Notes under the pieces: generated by a model | Told to the model about the DNA's origin: nothing | Database searches by the model: none | The model's input: only the letters and a program-made list of their open reading frames with translations | NCBI GenBank assembly: GCA_045133775.1 | Contig: JBGUUU010000116.1 | Span: forward strand, 1 to 9,379 | Direction: 5' to 3' | Origin: UBA10281 sp045133775 | GTDB lineage: Bacteria; Bacillota; Clostridia; Christensenellales; Borkfalkiaceae | DNA: 9,379 nucleotides | Program-made: the position numbers and the translations under genes | Shown here: positions 1 through 7,265 of the stretch, piece by piece | How the letters are laid out: each line of letters opens with the position of its first letter | Numbering within the stretch: the first letter of the stretch is position 1

Positions 1-74
1 GTCAAAGTTTTGTATTGTTCTTTCAATGCATTATTTATATTTTTATCTGTATTTTTGTACTTGTAATACCGCAA
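1..74 (-). CDS. Start of an unrecognised gene, cut by the left window edge
   Basis: A minus-strand reading frame opens with TTG at 74-72 and stays open for 24 codons to the window edge. It reads (M)RYYKYKNTDKNINNALKEQ and then YKTL. The start is supported by a very strong ribosome binding site, GGGGGAG at 81-87, six bases upstream, and by a sigma-A-like promoter at 134-162 that would give a leader of about 50 nt. The visible N-terminus is rich in Lys, Asn and Tyr, with no signal peptide or hydrophobic segment, so a soluble or nucleic-acid-associated protein is possible. I do not recognise the family and assign no function. It has its own promoter and lies beyond a hairpin array, so it is probably a separate transcription unit from the aro operon. 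A plus-strand frame over the same bases (TTG at 15 to the stop at 212) has no comparable start signals. Confidence 0.62.
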   Translation of the reverse strand, partial: MRYYKYKNTDKNINNALKEQYKTL

Positions 75-91
75 GTTTGTCTCCCCCTTTC

Positions 92-103
92 CTGTTTAAA
101 CAG
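92..103. repeat. 12-bp perfect palindrome in the leader of the left-edge gene
   Basis: CTGTTTAAACAG is a perfect 12-bp palindrome. It lies between the predicted transcription start (about 127) and the GGGGGAG ribosome binding site (81-87) of the left-edge gene. It could be a repressor operator or a short hairpin near the ribosome binding site. A palindrome this short can arise by chance in A/T-rich DNA, so its function is only a suggestion. Confidence 0.3.
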
Positions 104-133
104 TTGGACAAATTCTTATTTATCGGTGTGTTT

Positions 134-162
134 ATTATATCAAAAAAGCCAGCTTAATGCAA
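134..162 (-). promoter_or_regulatory. Sigma-A promoter with extended -10 for the left-edge gene
   Basis: Read on the minus strand, the -35 box is TTGCAT (162-157) and the -10 box is a perfect TATAAT (139-134), with a 17-bp spacer. TG one base upstream of the -10 makes an extended TGnTATAAT element. The predicted start is near 127, about 50 nt before the TTG start at 74. The promoter lies beyond the hairpin array, so it would start transcription independently of the aro operon. Confidence 0.72.
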
Positions 163-198
163 GTGATTATGCGTGGGTAAAAGAAAACTCGACTTATC

Positions 199-299
199 AT
201 AACTTTGCGTAGCAAAATATAACGCCGTAGGCATATAACTTGCCTATAGGCAAATATAACTAGTGCGTCAGTAATAATCACTATTACTGACGCACTAAT
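199..299. repeat. Array of four modules: ATAAC + inverted repeat + AT
   Basis: Four units follow each other with no extra bases, each being ATAAC, then an inverted repeat, then AT. Unit A (199-218) has stem TTTGC/GCAAA with loop GTA. Unit B (219-234) has GCC/GGC with loop GTA. Unit C (235-255) is the 14-bp palindrome TTGCCTATAGGCAA. Unit D (256-299) has a 16-bp perfect stem (261-276 with 282-297) around a 5-nt loop. The linkers are identical while the stems differ in sequence and length and keep their pairing, which suggests structure matters more than sequence. The array fills most of the non-coding stretch between the aroQ stop (330) and the promoter of the next gene. It may be a composite transcription terminator, a 3' RNA stabiliser or a protein-binding element. 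Which of these is unknown. Confidence 0.75.
261..297 (-). terminator. Candidate 3' hairpin or terminator of the aro operon
   Basis: A 16-bp perfect inverted repeat with a 5-nt loop lies 33 nt past the aroQ stop codon and is the strongest hairpin downstream of the operon. On the minus strand the bases after it are GTTATATTTG, which is only moderately T-rich and lacks a classical run of T. It is also the largest unit of the hairpin array at 199-299. It is the best terminator candidate for the aro operon but could instead be an RNA-stabilising or pausing hairpin. Confidence 0.5.
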
Positions 300-329
300 T
301 CGCTTGCTTTTATTTTTATCCTTTGCGTT

Positions 330-764
330 TTAACACGCGCCTTTATCTATAAAATATTTTAAAGCTTCTTTGTATCCGTCAAAGCCCTTGCCTGCAATTA
401 CCTTTTCGGCATAAAGACTTATATAGCTTTTGCGCCTAAACTCTTCGCGAGTATATATGTCGGTTAAATGCACTTCCACCGTAGGAATACCAACTGCTTT
501 TAACGCGTCTAATATTGCAATGCTAGTGTGAGTATAAGCGCCTGCATTTATAACGATACCGTCAAATTTATCATACGCCTTTTGAATTTTAGTGCAAATA
601 TCGCCTTCGCTATTAGATTGGTAATGAGAAACCTTTATACCAAGCCTTTTGCCTTCGCCTACGATAGTTTTAACAAGCGCTTTAAAATCGCTCTTTCCAT
701 AAAGCTCCGGCTCACGAATGCCAACCATATTTAAGTTTACACCGTTTATAACTAAAATTTTCAT
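330..764 (-). CDS. aroQ: 3-dehydroquinate dehydratase, type II
   Basis: Catalyses the third step of the shikimate pathway, 3-dehydroquinate to 3-dehydroshikimate, in the cytoplasm. The 144 residues match the usual size of type II dehydroquinases, which form dodecamers. The N-terminal active-site stretch is visible as NLNMVGIREPELYG, with the essential Arg17 and Tyr22 on the flexible loop. N73 and H79 lie in INAGAYTHTS, E97 and H99 in EVHL, and a basic substrate-binding segment, REEFRRKSY, follows. The usual GPNLN reads GVNLN here, a mild variation. It is the last gene of the operon. Its ATG overlaps the aroE-aroK stop in an ATGA arrangement, and GGGAG lies 11 nt upstream of the start, inside the aroE-aroK 3' end. 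Identification is secure. Confidence 0.96.
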   Translation of the reverse strand: MKILVINGVNLNMVGIREPELYGKSDFKALVKTIVGEGKRLGIKVSHYQSNSEGDICTKIQKAYDKFDGIVINAGAYTHTSIAILDALKAVGIPTVEVHLTDIYTREEFRRKSYISLYAEKVIAGKGFDGYKEALKYFIDKGAC

Positions 765-1963
765 AACGCCAAAATCTCCCTTATCGCTTTATCAATTTCG
801 CCGTCGTTTGACACTTTTTTATCGCAAACGCTCTCATATATAGGCTTTCTTATCTCAAATAATCGACTTATAGCTCCGTTTTTTGATAAAGGTCTATCTT
901 CATCAATAAGTTTTTCAATCGCTCTTTCAAGATAGAAAAGCGTGCCGTTTCGCTTTAGATTAGTAACGTTTTCTTCTCTTAAAACAGCCCCGCCACCCGT
1001 TGCGATTATAACGCCTACGTTTTCGCTTGCTTCTTTTACGGCAATGCTTTCTATATCTCTAAAATGCTTTTCGCCAAACTCTTCTATTATCTCAGACGGT
1101 TTTTTGCCTTGCATTTTAAATATAAGTTCATCGGTATCTACAACGCCTTTACCAGTCTTTTCTGCAAGAAATTTCGCAACAGTAGTCTTTCCACAAGAAG
1201 GCATACCAATTAAAACAACGTTTCTCTTTTCGTTTAAAATTGTATTTAAAACACTCTCGTAAACGCTTATATCAATGCTCTTTTCAAGCCATATTTCTTC
1301 TGCTTTAAGACCTTGACCTACAAGCATAGGAAGACCACCCGAGCATTTAATTTTAAGCCCTTCTGCCTGCAAAATAAGGTTAGTTCTAAGTGGATTATAC
1401 ACGCAATCAAAAACCCCTTCTAAGCCCTTGAATCTAGACAAGTCAACTGGGCTTGCGTGGGCGTTTGGATACATACCGACAGGGGTTGTGTTTATAATTA
1501 CGTCAACGCTTTTTTGATAGCAGTTTTGGTAATTTATCTCTCCGCTACGAGAAACGTAAACCACTTCTTTAGCCCCAGCTCTTTTGCAAACTTCAGTTGC
1601 CGTGAGCGACGTGCCACCCGTGCCAAGTATCATAACTCTTTTATCTGCAAGATTGATTTTGGCTCTATTTAAAGCAAATTCCATACCAAAAACATCGGTA
1701 TTATAGCCGCAGCGCTTGCCGTTTTTTACTAAAACGGTGTTTACTGCCCCAATTTGCTTTGCAGACTCTTCAATCTCATCTAAAAGTGGAATTATATCTT
1801 TTTTGTAGGGAATGGTAACGTTAAACCCGTCGTAATCCCCTTTGATAAACTCGCCAAGCTTACCTTTTTCAACTTCTACGAGAGAATAGTCAAGCCCTTG
1901 CAAATTGTGGATTACTTTAGAATAACTATGCCCTAATTTTTCTCCAATTAAGCAATATTTCAT
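761..1963 (-). CDS. aroE-aroK: Shikimate dehydrogenase-shikimate kinase fusion
   Basis: One continuous frame of 400 residues carries two shikimate-pathway enzymes. Residues 1 to about 240 are shikimate dehydrogenase (3-dehydroshikimate + NADPH to shikimate). Evidence is the substrate serines in HSYS (13, 15), N75, catalytic K54 in NVTIPYKK, D90 in YNTD, the nucleotide loop GTGGTS (114-119) and SR in the cofactor-specificity loop. Residues about 247-400 are shikimate kinase (shikimate + ATP to shikimate 3-phosphate). Evidence is the P-loop GMPSCGKTT (253-261), DTD (276-278), FRDIE (301-305), ATGGG (321-325) and the lid motif RPL (357-359). The junction has almost no linker. The AroE half is shorter than stand-alone enzymes of about 270 residues. 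All key residues of both halves are present, so both activities are expected. The start forms TAATG with the pheA stop. Confidence 0.94.
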   Translation of the reverse strand: MKYCLIGEKLGHSYSKVIHNLQGLDYSLVEVEKGKLGEFIKGDYDGFNVTIPYKKDIIPLLDEIEESAKQIGAVNTVLVKNGKRCGYNTDVFGMEFALNRAKINLADKRVMILGTGGTSLTATEVCKRAGAKEVVYVSRSGEINYQNCYQKSVDVIINTTPVGMYPNAHASPVDLSRFKGLEGVFDCVYNPLRTNLILQAEGLKIKCSGGLPMLVGQGLKAEEIWLEKSIDISVYESVLNTILNEKRNVVLIGMPSCGKTTVAKFLAEKTGKGVVDTDELIFKMQGKKPSEIIEEFGEKHFRDIESIAVKEASENVGVIIATGGGAVLREENVTNLKRNGTLFYLERAIEKLIDEDRPLSKNGAISRLFEIRKPIYESVCDKKVSNDGEIDKAIREILAL

Positions 1964-3102
1964 TAAACTGTCTCTTTATAACTACCTAAAAATACGAATT
2001 TGTCAGAGCTGTTTTCAAGCTCGCCCAAAAGATTTAAAACGTCGTCTGATTCAATATCCCCTTCAAAGTCAAAATAGAACATAAACTCAAACTGACTGTT
2101 TGCGATAGGTCTTGATTCAAGCTTTGTAAGGTTAAGCCCAAGCGCAGAAAAACGACTGAGCATCTTATTTAAACTACCAGATTTATTAGCAAGGCTTGTC
2201 ATAACGCTTATCTTGTCTGCGCCTTTAAAAACTTTAAGTGTTTTAGAAATGCAAATAAATCTTGTAAAGTTGTTGCCGTTATCTTGCATTGCGCGCTCTA
2301 AAGTGCAAAGATTATAAATCTCTGCGCAGCTATCTGAGCAAATTGCAGCGATACTTCTATCTTCACTTTCTGCAACCATTTTAGCGGCAACTGCAGTATT
2401 TTCAACTTCAATCGTTTTAACGCTCAAATTCTTCAAATGCTCTGCGCATTGCATAAGCGCTTGGCTATGAGAATATACCGTTTTTATCTCGCTGAGTTTA
2501 ACACCCTTTTTAGCGCAAAGAGCGTGACTAATTTGAACCCTTACACTCTTTACGATATAGAAATTATATCTCTTCATAAGGTCGTAAACTTGCGAAACCG
2601 AGCCTGCGTTACTGTTTTCTATAGGAAGAACGCCATACTCGCAAAGCCCTTTATCAACAGCGTTAAAAACACCTTCAAAGGTTTTAAAATAGGTAACGTC
2701 GCTTATATCGAAAAGCTTTTCAGTAGCTTCGCCAGAATACGCCCCATTAACACCTTGACAAGCAACGGTTGCCGAAACGGGAAAGCCTTTTCTTTCGCTT
2801 GCTAAAATTTCTTTTAGCGTGTTTACGGTATCAGATTTTGTTTTTACGACCTTACCTTGATAATTTTTGCTTTGAAAAAATATTGTGTCGTATAAAAGCT
2901 TTAAATATCTCTTCATATCGTCGCTTTTGCCGTCAGTAATTCTATTTACTACTGCTTTTTCTCTCTCAGCAACGTTTACAGACGAGCCTAAATTTGCCTT
3001 TTCTATGCCGATTTGCTTGCAGACTTCCATACGCTTTACGTATAGCTCTGATAATTTATCGTCTATCTCGTCTATTTGTTTTCTTAACTCGTCTAAGCTC
3101 AT
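1963..3102 (-). CDS. pheA: Bifunctional chorismate mutase-prephenate dehydratase with ACT domain
   Basis: A 379-residue P-protein converting chorismate to prephenate and then to phenylpyruvate. Residues 1 to about 85 form an AroQ-type chorismate mutase helix bundle, with active-site equivalents R7, R24, K35, R47, E48 and Q82. The position matching E. coli D48 is V44. Residues about 110-290 are prephenate dehydratase, with GVNGAYS, LPIENSNAGSV and the catalytic TRF motif (280-282). Residues about 296-372 form an ACT domain with GSL (309-311) and ESRP (329-332), the usual Phe-binding elements, so allosteric inhibition by phenylalanine is expected. I chose ATG at 3102 because GGGGAG lies 8 nt upstream and the start forms TAATG with the aroC stop. 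An upstream in-frame start at 3153 would add 17 unrelated residues inside aroC. This is the only chorismate mutase seen in the window, so tyrosine synthesis may depend on it. Confidence 0.95.
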   Translation of the reverse strand: MSLDELRKQIDEIDDKLSELYVKRMEVCKQIGIEKANLGSSVNVAEREKAVVNRITDGKSDDMKRYLKLLYDTIFFQSKNYQGKVVKTKSDTVNTLKEILASERKGFPVSATVACQGVNGAYSGEATEKLFDISDVTYFKTFEGVFNAVDKGLCEYGVLPIENSNAGSVSQVYDLMKRYNFYIVKSVRVQISHALCAKKGVKLSEIKTVYSHSQALMQCAEHLKNLSVKTIEVENTAVAAKMVAESEDRSIAAICSDSCAEIYNLCTLERAMQDNGNNFTRFICISKTLKVFKGADKISVMTSLANKSGSLNKMLSRFSALGLNLTKLESRPIANSQFEFMFYFDFEGDIESDDVLNLLGELENSSDKFVFLGSYKETV

Positions 3103-4172
3103 TAATTTTTCTCCCCAAGTATAGCGTCTAAAATTGCTATTGCAACTGCACACTCAACAACGGGCACAGCCCTTACAGCCACGCAAGAATCGTGCCTACC
3201 TTCGATTTTGATTTGAACGTTTTCTCTCTTTTCAAGGTCAACGGTATCTTGTGGAATACTTATCGAAGGAGTAGGTCTAAAGCCAACCCTAAGCGTTATT
3301 GGATTTCCGTTTGAAATACCACCGTTTATTCCACCTGCATTGTTAGTTACTATATTAATCTCGCCGTTTTCTATTCTAAGTGGGTCGTTTGCCCTGCTTC
3401 CTTTCATTGAAGAAAGGTCAAAGCCCAACCCAAATTCAACCCCCTTAACTGCAGGGATAGAATATACAAAGTTAGAAATTTTACCTTCTAACCCTTCAAA
3501 AAGGCTACCACCAATAGAGTGTGGCATATTATACACAATACACTCTACGATACCACCAACAGAATCCCCTTGCGACGTAGCATCTGAAATTTCTTCAACC
3601 ATTTCTTCGCCATTTGAAAGGGCAGGAAATTTATCATAAGTCGCCTTAATTTCTTCTTCTGCTATCAATCCGTCTTTGTAGGACCTACCTTTAATCTCGC
3701 CTACCTGCGACAAATATGCAAGCACTTCTACACCGTAATTTTCTTGCAAATACTGCTTTGCAAGCGCGCCAACCGCGCACAAAGGAGCTGTGAGCCTTGC
3801 AGAAAATTCTCCACCGCCACGATAGTCCTTTTCGCCGTTTTTTAAATATCGCACGTAGTCTGCGTGCGATGGTCTTGGCTTTGCATAAAGAGAGTTATAA
3901 TCGTTACTTTTTACGTCTTTATTATAAATAACAACTTCAAAATCTCCGTCTATAATACCGTTATCAAGCCCTTTTTCAAAAACAGGCTCGTCTTTTTCTG
4001 CTCTTTTTGTCGAAAAAACATTATTAGACGGAGCTCTTCTCTTCATCACGGCATTTAAGCTTTCGCTATCTATTTTAAGCCTAGGAAAGCCCTTCACGCA
4101 CGCGCCTATTTTATCTGCGTGTGACGCGCCGTATATACGAATATTGAGTTTTTCTCCGTTATACGTAGACAT
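3102..4172 (-). CDS. aroC: Chorismate synthase
   Basis: Catalyses the last common step, 5-enolpyruvylshikimate 3-phosphate to chorismate, using reduced FMN without net redox change. With the start chosen here it has 356 residues, close to the usual size of about 360. Diagnostic stretches in order are GASHADKIG with catalytic His18, KRRAPSNN, RPSHADY with His103, YRGGGEFSARLT (the GGR-type signature in a variant form), SQGDSVGG, AGGINGGISNG and GRHDSC with His327 and the catalytic Asp328. The start at ATG 4172 is preferred because GGGGG (4181-4185) lies 8 nt upstream. An ATG at 4178 and a TTG at 4187 are also in frame but lie too close to that ribosome binding site. This start overlaps the aroA end by 14 nt, so coupled translation is likely. 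Confidence 0.95.
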   Translation of the reverse strand: MSTYNGEKLNIRIYGASHADKIGACVKGFPRLKIDSESLNAVMKRRAPSNNVFSTKRAEKDEPVFEKGLDNGIIDGDFEVVIYNKDVKSNDYNSLYAKPRPSHADYVRYLKNGEKDYRGGGEFSARLTAPLCAVGALAKQYLQENYGVEVLAYLSQVGEIKGRSYKDGLIAEEEIKATYDKFPALSNGEEMVEEISDATSQGDSVGGIVECIVYNMPHSIGGSLFEGLEGKISNFVYSIPAVKGVEFGLGFDLSSMKGSRANDPLRIENGEINIVTNNAGGINGGISNGNPITLRVGFRPTPSISIPQDTVDLEKRENVQIKIEGRHDSCVAVRAVPVVECAVAIAILDAILGEKN

Positions 4173-5403
4173 CTGCATTTCCCCCAAGCTTTTTATAATC
4201 TTTGAAAAATTCAGGGTAAGATTTAACTATTGCTTCGCTACCGTTTATTATGCTTTGTCCGTTTGCAACAGACGCCATAACAGCAGAAGCCATTACTATT
4301 CTATGGTCGTTAGCGCCGTCAAACCTACCACCTTTTGGGCTACCACCCTTTACTATAATTTTTTCATCTATCTCTTCAGCGTAAATGCCAACCGAGTGCA
4401 AAATAGCAAGAGTTGTCTTTACCCTGTCGCTTTCCTTTATCCTTAATCTTTGAATACCTGTAAACTGACTTTCGCCTTCGCAAACACCTGCAAGCACAGC
4501 GCATACGGGCGCTAAGTCTGGAACGTTATCAAAATCTTGCTCAAAGGCTTGTAATTTGTTTTTTCTAACGGTAATCACGTCGCCTTCTACAAAAACTTCT
4601 GCGCCAACCTTTTCTAGCACGGAAAGTATCGCCTTATCGCCTTGGCAAGAATTTACGTCTAACCCCTTTACGGAAACTTCGCCACCTATTGCGCCGAGAA
4701 CTAACGGAAAGGCAGAGCCCGACCAATCTCCTTCGCAAACGACTTCATCAGCAAGTAAATACTCTTGATTTCCTTTAATAATGATGCTATTGCCAAGCTT
4801 TTCGTATTTAATGCCCGACTTTTCAAGCACGGAAAGGGTTATGTTTATATAATCCTTACTAACAACTTTACCTTGCAACTCAATCTCGCTGTCTTCTTTT
4901 AAAATAGGCAAAGCAAGTAAAAGCCCCGTTATATATTGCGAGCTAACTGATGCGTCAATAGTAAACTTTCCACCTGTAAGCTGTCCACTCAAGTTCCATT
5001 TCTCAACTTTTATTCCGTGGTTTTTAAGTTCGCCCAAAAGTGCGTCGTTAGGGCGTGACAAAAGCTTAGCGCTACCTGTAAACGTAGCGTTTGAACCGAG
5101 CGCGCAACTAACTGAAAGTAAAAATCTAAGTGTAGAGCCACTTTCGTTACAATCTAAAAACTGACCCTTTTGAATATCCTTTATTCCTTCTACCGTAGCG
5201 TTTCCATCTTTTAAAGAAACGTTAGCGCCAAGAGCCTTTAAACAATTGCACGTTGCTATGACGTCTGCCGAATTGCCGACGTTTTTTATAATAGTTTTTC
5301 CCTTTTTGAGCGCGGCAACGATTAACAATCTATGCGCAACCGATTTAGACGGTGGCGCAACTATTTGTCCGTTTGCCATAAAAGGGGTAATTTTTACTAC
5401 CAT
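4159..5403 (-). CDS. aroA: 3-phosphoshikimate 1-carboxyvinyltransferase (EPSP synthase)
   Basis: Condenses shikimate 3-phosphate with PEP to give EPSP, the sixth shikimate step and the target of glyphosate. The 414 residues cover the full two-domain fold. Visible motifs are PPSKSVAHR (17-25), with Lys20, Ser21 and Arg25, then NESGSTLRFL (86-95), the PEP-binding loop with conserved Gly89 and Arg93, RPND (117-120), SSQ (154-156), VPD with the catalytic Asp296, RIKESDR (321-327), DHR (366-368) and Lys394. The residue after Arg93 is Phe, where E. coli has Pro101. I recall this loop form in Clostridia and do not infer herbicide tolerance from it. The ATG forms TAATG with the aroB stop, and GGAG lies 8 nt upstream inside aroB. 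Identification is secure. Confidence 0.96.
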   Translation of the reverse strand: MVVKITPFMANGQIVAPPSKSVAHRLLIVAALKKGKTIIKNVGNSADVIATCNCLKALGANVSLKDGNATVEGIKDIQKGQFLDCNESGSTLRFLLSVSCALGSNATFTGSAKLLSRPNDALLGELKNHGIKVEKWNLSGQLTGGKFTIDASVSSQYITGLLLALPILKEDSEIELQGKVVSKDYINITLSVLEKSGIKYEKLGNSIIIKGNQEYLLADEVVCEGDWSGSAFPLVLGAIGGEVSVKGLDVNSCQGDKAILSVLEKVGAEVFVEGDVITVRKNKLQAFEQDFDNVPDLAPVCAVLAGVCEGESQFTGIQRLRIKESDRVKTTLAILHSVGIYAEEIDEKIIVKGGSPKGGRFDGANDHRIVMASAVMASVANGQSIINGSEAIVKSYPEFFKDYKKLGGNADVYV

Positions 5404-6422
5404 TACATAAGCTCCATAAGTTTTTCAAGAGAAATTTTTACGATCTCTACATTTGCTATATCTTTAATGAGAATAAGGCTCACAGCCCCACTCTCCGCTT
5501 TTTTATCTATCTTTATTTTACTGAGTAATTCCTTAGCAGAATAACTTATGTCAAGGTCGAATTCCGTGCTATTTAAAAGGGCTTTAAACTCGTTTTTCTT
5601 ATCTTCGCCATAGCCATAATATTTGCAAGAAATATCTATAATTTTATCTATTCCCTTTGCTACGCAAAGTCCGTGAGAAAAGTTATAATGAGAAAGGCTT
5701 TCAACAGCGTGGCCTACCGTATGACCAAGGTTTAATTTAGCCCTTTCGCCCCTATCAAACTCATCGTTTTCCACGTATTTTTTCTTAACCTTTAAGCACT
5801 TTAAAATCAGATTTTCTTCGTCGCCCTTTTGCACGTCTTCAGCAGTAACTTCCCTATCTAAAAAAGCGTATTTTACAATCTCGCCAAAGCCACACTCAAT
5901 CTCTCTTTGTGGAAGAGTTTTAAGGGCGGAAGTTGAAATATATACGAGTGACGGAGCATAAAACGCGCCTACTAAATTCTTGCCTTCAGGAAGATTTACA
6001 GCCGTTTTACCACCTATTGAAGAATCGACGCAAGACAAAAGCGTAGTAGGGCAAGCAAGATAGGTAATGCCACGCATATACGTAGCAGAAACAAAACCAC
6101 AAAGATCACCTATAACTCCACCGCCTACAGCCAACACTCCGTCTCCCCTAGTAAAATTATTCTCTGCTAAAGCAGAAAGGAGCATAGCGTAATTTTGCAT
6201 ATTTTTCGTTTCTTCGCCAAAAGGGAGAATAACTTCTACAAGCTCAAATTTTGAAAGTTGAGCCTTTATATCGTTTGAAAAAAGGGGGTGGGTATTTTGA
6301 TCGTAAACAACTAAAAGTTTACCGTGAAACAAATTTTCCACCTTTTTGCCAAGTAAAGAGAAATCCTTTTCTATAACGATTTCATACTCTCTTTTTAGAG
6401 CTTTTACCGATAACGTTTTCAT
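5403..6422 (-). CDS. aroB: 3-dehydroquinate synthase
   Basis: Converts DAHP to 3-dehydroquinate, the second shikimate step, using NAD and a divalent metal. The 339 residues are a little shorter than the usual 350-370. The NAD-binding GGGVIGDLCGF begins at residue 100. VDSSIGGKTAVN (132-143) carries Asp133 and Lys139, and EGKNLVGAFY (146-155) carries Lys148. The metal ligands are recognisable as Glu181 in GFGEIVKY, His234 in NLGHTVGH and His250 in SHG. The start at 6422 overlaps the tyrA stop as ATGA, with the purine-rich AAGGGAAAGG just upstream inside tyrA. The stop overlaps the aroA start by one base. Nothing suggests damage or fusion. Confidence 0.96.
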   Translation of the reverse strand: MKTLSVKALKREYEIVIEKDFSLLGKKVENLFHGKLLVVYDQNTHPLFSNDIKAQLSKFELVEVILPFGEETKNMQNYAMLLSALAENNFTRGDGVLAVGGGVIGDLCGFVSATYMRGITYLACPTTLLSCVDSSIGGKTAVNLPEGKNLVGAFYAPSLVYISTSALKTLPQREIECGFGEIVKYAFLDREVTAEDVQKGDEENLILKCLKVKKKYVENDEFDRGERAKLNLGHTVGHAVESLSHYNFSHGLCVAKGIDKIIDISCKYYGYGEDKKNEFKALLNSTEFDLDISYSAKELLSKIKIDKKAESGAVSLILIKDIANVEIVKISLEKLMELM

Positions 6423-7264
6423 CTAACCTTTCCCTTATCTATCGAAATCTTTAAATCGCTACCTTCTTTTAAAAGGTCAAAAAGCTTTTGCTCATCGTTC
6501 TCGCCCAATGCTTTAGAATACTCTGTAAGTCTTGCTATAAGTCCATCAAGCTCCCCTTTAAGCAAATCACGATTATCCATCATAAGCTCGGTCCACATAT
6601 TAGGATTAAGCCTTGCAACCCTAGTCAAATCACGATAGCTACCTGCAGAAAAACCAAAGTGGCTACTTGCCATAGGGCTTTTTATAAAGGCGTTAGAAAC
6701 TATGTGACAAAGCTGAGAAGTAAAGGCAATTATCTCATCGTGGCGATAGGCAGTTGAAAATACTGCTTCAGAAAAACCTACCGACAAAAATAAATCTCTA
6801 ACCTTTTCTAAGGTAAAAATGTCAGCCTTTACCGGAACAACGACACAAGTCGCCCTATCAAAAAGAGTAGAGAGCGACCTGTCTATTCCTGAAAACTCCC
6901 TGCCTGCCATAGGATGCGCGCCGATAAAAGATACGTTAGGATACTCTTCAGAAAGCTCCTTCATATCCACTTCTATTCCCCTTTTTATACCGCAAAAATC
7001 CATAAGGATTGCGCCGTCTTTCATCCTTGAAAGATACTTTTTAGCAACGTCTTTAAAAGACCTTGGATACACCGAAATAACGAGTATATCTAAGCTTTTT
7101 ACGTCGTCGTCACAAAGGGGGCTATCGATAGCGCCCACGAGCTCTGCTTTTAAAAGCACGTCGGGATTTATGTCGTAACCAAACACTTTATTCTCGGTTA
7201 CTTTTTTAAGGCTTTTACCAAAGCTTGCGCCAATTAGTCCAAGCCCAACTATTCCTATATTCAT
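6419..7264 (-). CDS. tyrA: Prephenate dehydrogenase
   Basis: Oxidatively decarboxylates prephenate to 4-hydroxyphenylpyruvate, the tyrosine-branch step. The 281 residues begin with a Rossmann NAD-binding motif, GLGLIG (7-12). Asp31 in GYDIN at the end of the second strand favours NAD over NADP. The substrate domain shows GAHPMAG with the catalytic-type His117, then AYRHDE (172-177) and the helical signature GSYRDLTRVA (208-217). There is no fused chorismate mutase and no C-terminal ACT domain, so prephenate must come from PheA, and feedback control within this polypeptide is not obvious. The start lies one base after the aroF stop, with GAGAAG 5 nt upstream of the ATG. Confidence 0.95.
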   Translation of the reverse strand: MNIGIVGLGLIGASFGKSLKKVTENKVFGYDINPDVLLKAELVGAIDSPLCDDDVKSLDILVISVYPRSFKDVAKKYLSRMKDGAILMDFCGIKRGIEVDMKELSEEYPNVSFIGAHPMAGREFSGIDRSLSTLFDRATCVVVPVKADIFTLEKVRDLFLSVGFSEAVFSTAYRHDEIIAFTSQLCHIVSNAFIKSPMASSHFGFSAGSYRDLTRVARLNPNMWTELMMDNRDLLKGELDGLIARLTEYSKALGENDEQKLFDLLKEGSDLKISIDKGKVR

Positions 7265-7265
7265 G

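Noticed and set aside
15..212. Plus-strand 65-residue frame beginning with TTG
   Set aside because: It has no ribosome binding site, lies antisense to a frame with promoter and RBS, and its last bases run into the first unit of the hairpin array.
199..299. CRISPR array or transposon end
   Set aside because: The conserved part is only about 7 nt, the spacers are palindromic and of unequal length, and there are no cas genes or target duplications nearby.
3103..3153. Longer pheA start (17 extra residues)
   Set aside because: The extra residues do not resemble a chorismate mutase N-terminus and lie inside aroC. ATG at 3102 has GGGGAG at good spacing and a TAATG junction.
4173..4187. TTG (4187) or ATG (4178) as aroC start
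   Set aside because: GGGGG at 4181-4185 overlaps or is only 2 nt from these starts but is 8 nt from ATG 4172, where chorismate synthase homology begins.
4159..5403. EPSP synthase PEP-loop variant (Phe after Arg93 where E. coli has Pro101) as evidence of glyphosate tolerance
   Set aside because: The loop form NESGSTLRFL seems usual for Clostridia from memory, the conserved Gly is kept, and tolerance cannot be read from one position.
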